From positions 1,286,558-1,350,557 of the forward strand of contig JAVSML010024016.1 in the NCBI GenBank assembly GCA_038503035.1: a DNA stretch of 64,000 nucleotides, given 5' to 3'. The notes beneath the pieces were generated by a model. That model saw only the letters and a list, made by a program, of their open reading frames with translations, had not been told where the DNA came from and did no database searches. Shown here one piece after another: positions 61,401 through 64,000 of the stretch. Each line of letters starts with the position of its first letter. The stretch's first letter is position 1. The DNA is from Crocodylus rhombifer. Its lineage: Eukaryota > Chordata > Crocodylia > Crocodylidae. Both the position numbers and the translations under genes were made by a program.

Positions 61401-63756
61401 GCAGCATGTCGTTTATGCAGGACATGGATTTTTCTCAGCAGGCAGCTCTTTTGGGTGATGAAGACACAGCAGTTGAGGAACCTGTCCCTGAAGTCGTTCC
61501 TGTACAAGTAGAGACTACCAAGAAATCCAAAAAGCCAAGTAAAGAAGTTATTAGGTAAAGGTCTTAATGAAAATATGTACTGCTTTGTGGCAGCTGTTGT
61601 ACTTCCAATGCAGCAGGCCAGGCTGGGTAAGATGGAACTTTCTGATACTTTGCCAACTATTAAAGGGTTTGCTATCAAGATCAAAATTCAGTTTCAAAAT
61701 TTGGTGATTCCAAATTCATAAAGAGCCACACGGAGTCATTTCCAACCAACATGACTTGACTGATAAACTTATATATCGTTTTATCTTTATTACTTGTTTT
61801 AAAGTAGTATTTATTTTGACGATGGTTTTAAGCCCCTTTTGCTTACAAGTCTGTCACTTATATCATCACATTTCTTTAGAGGCAGTGACATAACAGAAAT
61901 AGTTCCTTTGAGCAATGCAAAACCTAGTGGGAAGTCCTTAAGAACTTGGTTTTTTAAAAATAATTGTGGGACTTCGTAACAAAATCTAAATAGGACTAAA
62001 TCCCCACAGGATATTTTGCTTCAATAAATATGAGCCCGTGATCTGTTGTAGTTCTGCAATTTTTGCCATTTACATGTTTACAGAAGTGCCACAAGATCTA
62101 AAATTGGGATGTTGGGCCACTAGGCTGTACTGATTATAACTTGCATGCTGAGTGACTAGAAGAGAGGAGAACAGATTGGTATAAGAAAGTTTAACTTGCA
62201 GTGCCTTACACATCACCTAGGAATTTGGCTCACGCCTGACAGCTTCACGGTTGATTTATAGCTTTTTAGACTCTAATTCATCCTGTTGAAATATATATAA
62301 TATACAGCTGTCACAATCTTCCAATATGTTTGCATCTTCCTACAAACCATTTCCTCGTTACAGTTTTTTTTTCGTCTTCATAGTCTGTGATTATATGTAC
62401 TTGGTTTACATATCGTAATTAAAAGGATCAACTTAAGGATAAATACTGAATGTTGTGACTGCCATCAGAAACAAAAGTGCATGATTGATGTTTATGAATA
62501 TGATTCTCTTACTAAGGTCAAGAACCTAAGAAGACCCAGAAGGGGTCTTCTGGGTCAGTGAGTCCAGTTCCCTGTTGTTGTACATCCTTTCTTGAACTGA
62601 TTCAAAATTTGGTCTTCCTGCTTCTCTTGGTAGGTTGTTTAGAACAGGTGTTACCAGCCTGTGATATGGGTGGCACAGGGAACCTGTGTGCATGTGGCAT
62701 CCAGGAGATCAGAGAAGGGACAGGCAGATAAGACAGGAAGCAAAAAGCAAAGCAGCAAACCAGGCAGAGAGCACAAGGCAGGAAGCAGAAAGAACAGTAG
62801 ATCAGAAAAGGGATCAGAGAGGCACTTAGGGAAGGTACAGGACTAATTTGTGGCATGCCTGCCAAAGAGGTTGGCCCCCACTAGTTTAGAACCTGACTGC
62901 TTTGATAGTTAGAAACTTTCTTCTAATATCAAGCCTAAATTTATTTGTACTTAGTTTATAACCATTTATTCTTGTGCAAAAATCACCCTTTATTTTAAAT
63001 AACATTTTTCCTCCCTGGTACATCCAGTCATATTGGTCCTCAGCCTTTGTTTTTGTGTCATCTGACAAAATAAGCTGTTGCTTATGAAAATTTATGCCTT
63101 TCTGAATTAGTGTATAAGGCAGTACTCTGCTCTTCCCTCTGTCTGCCTTTGTTTTGTTAGGCTAAACAAGATTAGCCTGCTCTGATTAGATAGGAACTCC
63201 ATTGCCCTGTTTGTCTCGATAGCCCTTCACTGCACCTGATCCAATTTCAATTTGGTTTATTGAATATGGGTGACTAAGAGTTGTGCACACTTTCCCACAT
63301 GAGGTCACACCATTGTCCTGAATAATTACATTGAGACTTTCTGATCTCTGCTGGAAATATATCCTTCCTTTTTTACTGTAGCATAAAAATGGCTAAAGTT
63401 TAAAAAAATAAAATAAAATTTGGTCTAAATTCTAAAGCAATAATGATGAATCAACACTATGGTCAGGCCTTTTATCATACCTAAGATTTTAAATGCATAA
63501 ACTCACAGACATTAGGAAGAGAAGAGTCTAAAGTTTATATTATTTATAGCATGCAGTATTTACTATTAGCCTGACTAGTGGCTCTGATTCTGTTTGTATT
63601 TGAACCATGTGTACTCTTTTTAGTTGCATATTTGAACCAGAAGGAAATGCATGCAGTCTGACGGACAGCACAGCTGAAGAACATGTCCTGGCCTTGGTGG
63701 AGCATGCAGCAGATGAAGCTCGTGACAGGATCAACAGATATCTACCAAATAGCAAG
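46381..63756 (+). CDS. BRD9: BRD9 (bromodomain-containing 9), exons 1-8, 3' end outside window
   Basis: Bromodomain subunit that defines the non-canonical BAF (ncBAF/GBAF) SWI/SNF complex and reads acetyl- and butyryl-lysine on chromatin. Exons: 46381-46459, 46643-46863, 51038-51170, 55311-55371, 56725-56869, 60558-60668, 61379-61554, 63624-63756. All have GT/AG junctions and compatible phases, giving 352 codons so far; human BRD9 is about 600. Seen in order: basic N-terminus MGKKHKKHKAE, DYADKPLEKPLKLVLKV, a lysine-rich tract (about 87-98), DFDPGKKVEVEPPPDRPVRA, then the bromodomain (about 146-250) with shelf GFFAFPVTD, acetyl-lysine-binding N227 in MTYNRP and gatekeeper Y233. Next comes the conserved CSLTDSTAEEHVLALVEHAA region. 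The rest, including the DUF3512 part and C-terminus, lies beyond 64000. Confidence 0.95.
46570..46604 (+). repeat. (GGGGC)n in BRD9 intron 1
   Basis: At least five GGGGC units in the 183-bp intron 46460-46642. G-runs spaced by one C fit the pattern of a G-quadruplex on the plus (transcript) strand. Confidence 0.8.
46643..46863 (+). CDS. BRD9: BRD9 exon 2
   Basis: 221 nt, acceptor ATTTAG, donor GTGGGG. Encodes DYADKPLEKPLKLVLKVGGS, EVTELSGSGHDSSYYDDRSD, a run of eight lysines built from AAG/AAA codons, and ERRKRK. The lysine tract is a basic, probably nuclear, segment. Confidence 0.94.
47015..47847. mobile_element. hAT-like element in BRD9 intron 2
   Basis: The right end reads CCCCAAAAATCTCTATCAGTGCATCCCT. 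On the left, CCGATATCAGATCAGTA and CGGCTATCAGC carry the related GATATCGG-type motifs. The interior is GC-rich. The left terminus and target duplication are not clear. Confidence 0.45.
48458..48642. mobile_element. Short hAT element
   Basis: The left end AAGGGGTATCAAACATCTGGCC and right end ACAAATTTGACACCCCTG are inverted. 185 bp. Flanks are only partly matching. In BRD9 intron 2. Confidence 0.55.
48659..48790 (+). repeat. Dispersed repeat, copy A
   Basis: Shares TGTGTCCAGA, GTATGTGGTG, CAGACACATC and GCAGTGCCACA in the same order and spacing with 55953-56070. In BRD9 intron 2. The family was not identified. Confidence 0.6.
48880..49066. mobile_element. Short hAT element with 8-bp duplication
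   Basis: Ends CAGGAGCAGGCAG and TTTTGCCCACCCCTG. Flanks TTCTATAA (48872-48879) and TTCTGTAA (49067-49074) match in 7 of 8. The interior keeps GGGCCCTGCGGGCCAG, shared with 50005-50192 on the opposite strand. Confidence 0.75.
50005..50192. mobile_element. Short hAT element, same family, opposite orientation
   Basis: Ends CAGGGGTGAGCAAAATGTGG and ATTGCTCGCGCCTG. Flanks GGCCAGAG and GGCTAGAC match in 6 of 8. Internal GGCCTGCGGGGCCCC and AAATTTT segments match the element at 48880-49066 read on the other strand. Confidence 0.7.
51038..51170 (+). CDS. BRD9: BRD9 exon 3
   Basis: 133 nt, acceptor TTTTAG, donor GTAAGT. Encodes EEKKRKREKEQCDTEGEMDD then FDPGKKVEVEPPPDRPVRAC and RTQPA. It links the basic region to the bromodomain. 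It lies 4.2 kb from exon 2. Confidence 0.95.
51669..52550. mobile_element. hAT element with ATTTAAATC-rich ends
   Basis: The left end (TATGGTGGATAAAAATCAAT) and right end (ATTTAAATCAAATCCACTCTG) are inverted. Flanks TTTAAAGC (51661-51668) and TTTAAAGT (52551-52558) match in 7 of 8. 882 bp, no transposase. In BRD9 intron 3. Confidence 0.7.
53909..54474. mobile_element. DNA transposon with near-identical 22-bp ends
   Basis: GGACTCCATTTCCCAGCAGC at 53909 and its reverse complement ending at 54474 match at 21 of 22 positions. The GC-rich interior has no transposase. No target duplication was recognised. In BRD9 intron 3. Confidence 0.6.
54820..54930 (+). repeat. Old CR1 tail remnant
   Basis: GGGTTAAACTAGGTGACCCC then GAAGATCC is the decayed plus-strand CR1 3' tail. 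In BRD9 intron 3. Confidence 0.35.
55311..55371 (+). CDS. BRD9: BRD9 exon 4 (61 nt)
   Basis: Short exon encoding ENESTPIQQLLEHFLRQLQ, the start of bromodomain helix Z. The acceptor is TACTCAG and the donor GTATGT. Phases 1 in and 2 out fit the neighbouring exons. Confidence 0.95.
55953..56110 (+). repeat. Dispersed repeat, copy B, next to a poly(A) run
   Basis: Homologue of 48659-48790. An A run of about 20 (56111-56131) follows closely, which might mark retroposition, though copy A has no such tail. In BRD9 intron 4. Confidence 0.55.
56725..56869 (+). CDS. BRD9: BRD9 exon 5 (bromodomain ZA loop)
   Basis: 145 nt encoding KDPHGFFAFPVTDAIAPGYS, MIIKHPMDFGTMKEKI and NEYKSVTEFK. It holds the GFF shelf that replaces WPF in this subfamily and the PGY/HPMD signature. 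The acceptor is TTTTTAG and the donor GTGAAT. Confidence 0.96.
57085..57300 (-). repeat. Old CR1 remnant
   Basis: GGAAGGGATCTCAGGAGGTG with CCCTGCTAAAG is the minus-strand CR1 tail, decayed. In BRD9 intron 5. Confidence 0.4.
57301..60557. other. BRD9 intron 5, remainder
   Basis: No clear young repeat. T-rich tract at 57724-57745. Possible decayed hAT sequence near 57960-58020 (CAGACCAGATCTGGCCCAC). No hidden exon recognised. Confidence 0.4.
60558..60668 (+). CDS. BRD9: BRD9 exon 6 (bromodomain BC loop)
   Basis: 111 nt, phase 0 at both ends. Encodes ADFKLMCDNAMTYNRPDTVY then YKLAKKILHTGFKMMSK. N227 binds acetyl-lysine and Y233 is the gatekeeper. The acceptor is TTTTCAG and the donor GTAAGA. 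Confidence 0.96.
61379..61554 (+). CDS. BRD9: BRD9 exon 7, with two possible acceptors
   Basis: 176 nt when spliced at TTCTAG (61373-61378). Encodes ERLLALKRSMSFMQDMDFSQ, then QAALLGDEDTAVEEPVPEVV and further acidic/proline-rich sequence. A second acceptor, TTTTTCTCAG ending at 61438, would start the exon at 61439 and drop exactly 20 codons, joining MMSK to QAALLG. Both forms are known for human BRD9. The donor is GTAAAG. Confidence 0.92.
62500..63360 (-). mobile_element. Ancient CR1/L3-like fragment
   Basis: Read on the minus strand, 62886-63068 gives INGYKLSTNKFRLDIRRKFL then TIKAVRF, the CR1 C-terminal signature. Similar decayed sequence continues to about 63360. Interrupted by a hAT at 62645-62883. 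In BRD9 intron 7. Confidence 0.65.
62645..62883. mobile_element. hAT element with perfect 8-bp duplication
   Basis: Begins CAGGTGTTACCAGCC and ends GGTTGGCCCCCACTA. Both sides carry GTTTAGAA (62637-62644 and 62884-62891). The 239-bp interior is purine-rich. Inserted into the CR1/L3-like fragment. Confidence 0.8.
63624..63756 (+). CDS. BRD9: BRD9 exon 8
   Basis: 133 nt encoding CIFEPEGNACSLTDSTAEEH, VLALVEHAADEARDRINRYL and PNSK. The acceptor is TTTTTAG and the donor GTCTCC. It ends in phase 0. The next exon is not in the window. Confidence 0.94.
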
Positions 63757-64000
63757 GTCTCCTTCATGGCTAAGTCTGTTATTCTGTATGGTGCCTGGCT
63801 GTTTTGTCACTTCCTAGGAAATAAGCTTTCTTGATTTAAATTTTTTTTTTACACTTTCTTAGTTACGCTTTCTCAGAGTTAGTGACATCCTTGGAGGTGA
63901 ACACTAAGACTGAGAATCATGTAAGTCCTGTTGAATCCATTTTCTGAGGGCTTAAGTGGAGTGTAAGTAGCCTATGGGTCTTGTGATTAGATCGCTGCAG

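Overview
The window is vertebrate nuclear DNA. It holds two genes in head-to-head arrangement inside a large amount of transposon-derived sequence. TRIP13 is on the minus strand and complete: 13 exons from 46156 down to 27476 join in frame into 432 codons. BRD9 is on the plus strand and partial: exons 1-8 run from 46381 to 63756, and the gene continues past the window. The two start codons are 224 bp apart in a CpG-rich promoter without a TATA box. The same TRIP13/BRD9 pairing is known in human (5p15.33).

The repeat content suggests a non-avian sauropsid, most likely a crocodilian, with turtle as the alternative. This is inference. The reasons are many CR1 LINE copies in both orientations and of different ages, several families of non-autonomous hAT elements with 8-bp target duplications, a Harbinger-like and a Tc1/mariner-like element, long-terminal-repeat remnants and kilobase-scale introns. 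Birds have far fewer DNA transposons, and mammals lack young CR1.

Layout. 1-27.4 kb is intergenic DNA beyond the 3' end of TRIP13. I found no exon in it. It holds a long CR1 (about 900-5533) split by a probable 1.44-kb solo LTR, a Tc1/mariner-like element (8200-9056), hAT elements, a probable minus-strand LTR (about 11.9-12.6 kb), a tRNA-Gly-derived segment (14280-14350), a minus-strand CR1 with long ORF pieces (18263-20238), a hAT cluster (21.6-23.7 kb), a near-perfect 58-bp inverted repeat (24878-25032) and a degenerate tandem repeat (25110-25450). 27.5-46.2 kb is TRIP13, whose introns carry a Harbinger-like element, CR1 copies and an 890-bp hAT. 46.4-64 kb is BRD9 with hAT elements in introns 2 and 3 and an old CR1 in intron 7 that itself carries a hAT insertion.

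TRIP13 is a AAA+ ATPase that remodels HORMA proteins in meiosis and the spindle checkpoint. BRD9 is the bromodomain subunit of the non-canonical BAF chromatin remodeller. Both keep their diagnostic residues at the expected positions. No CRISPR array, operon or prokaryotic-type system is present, and I see no undescribed multi-gene system. The most unusual items are structural: the 58-bp foldback repeat, the nested transposons, and a BRD9 exon with two in-frame acceptors.
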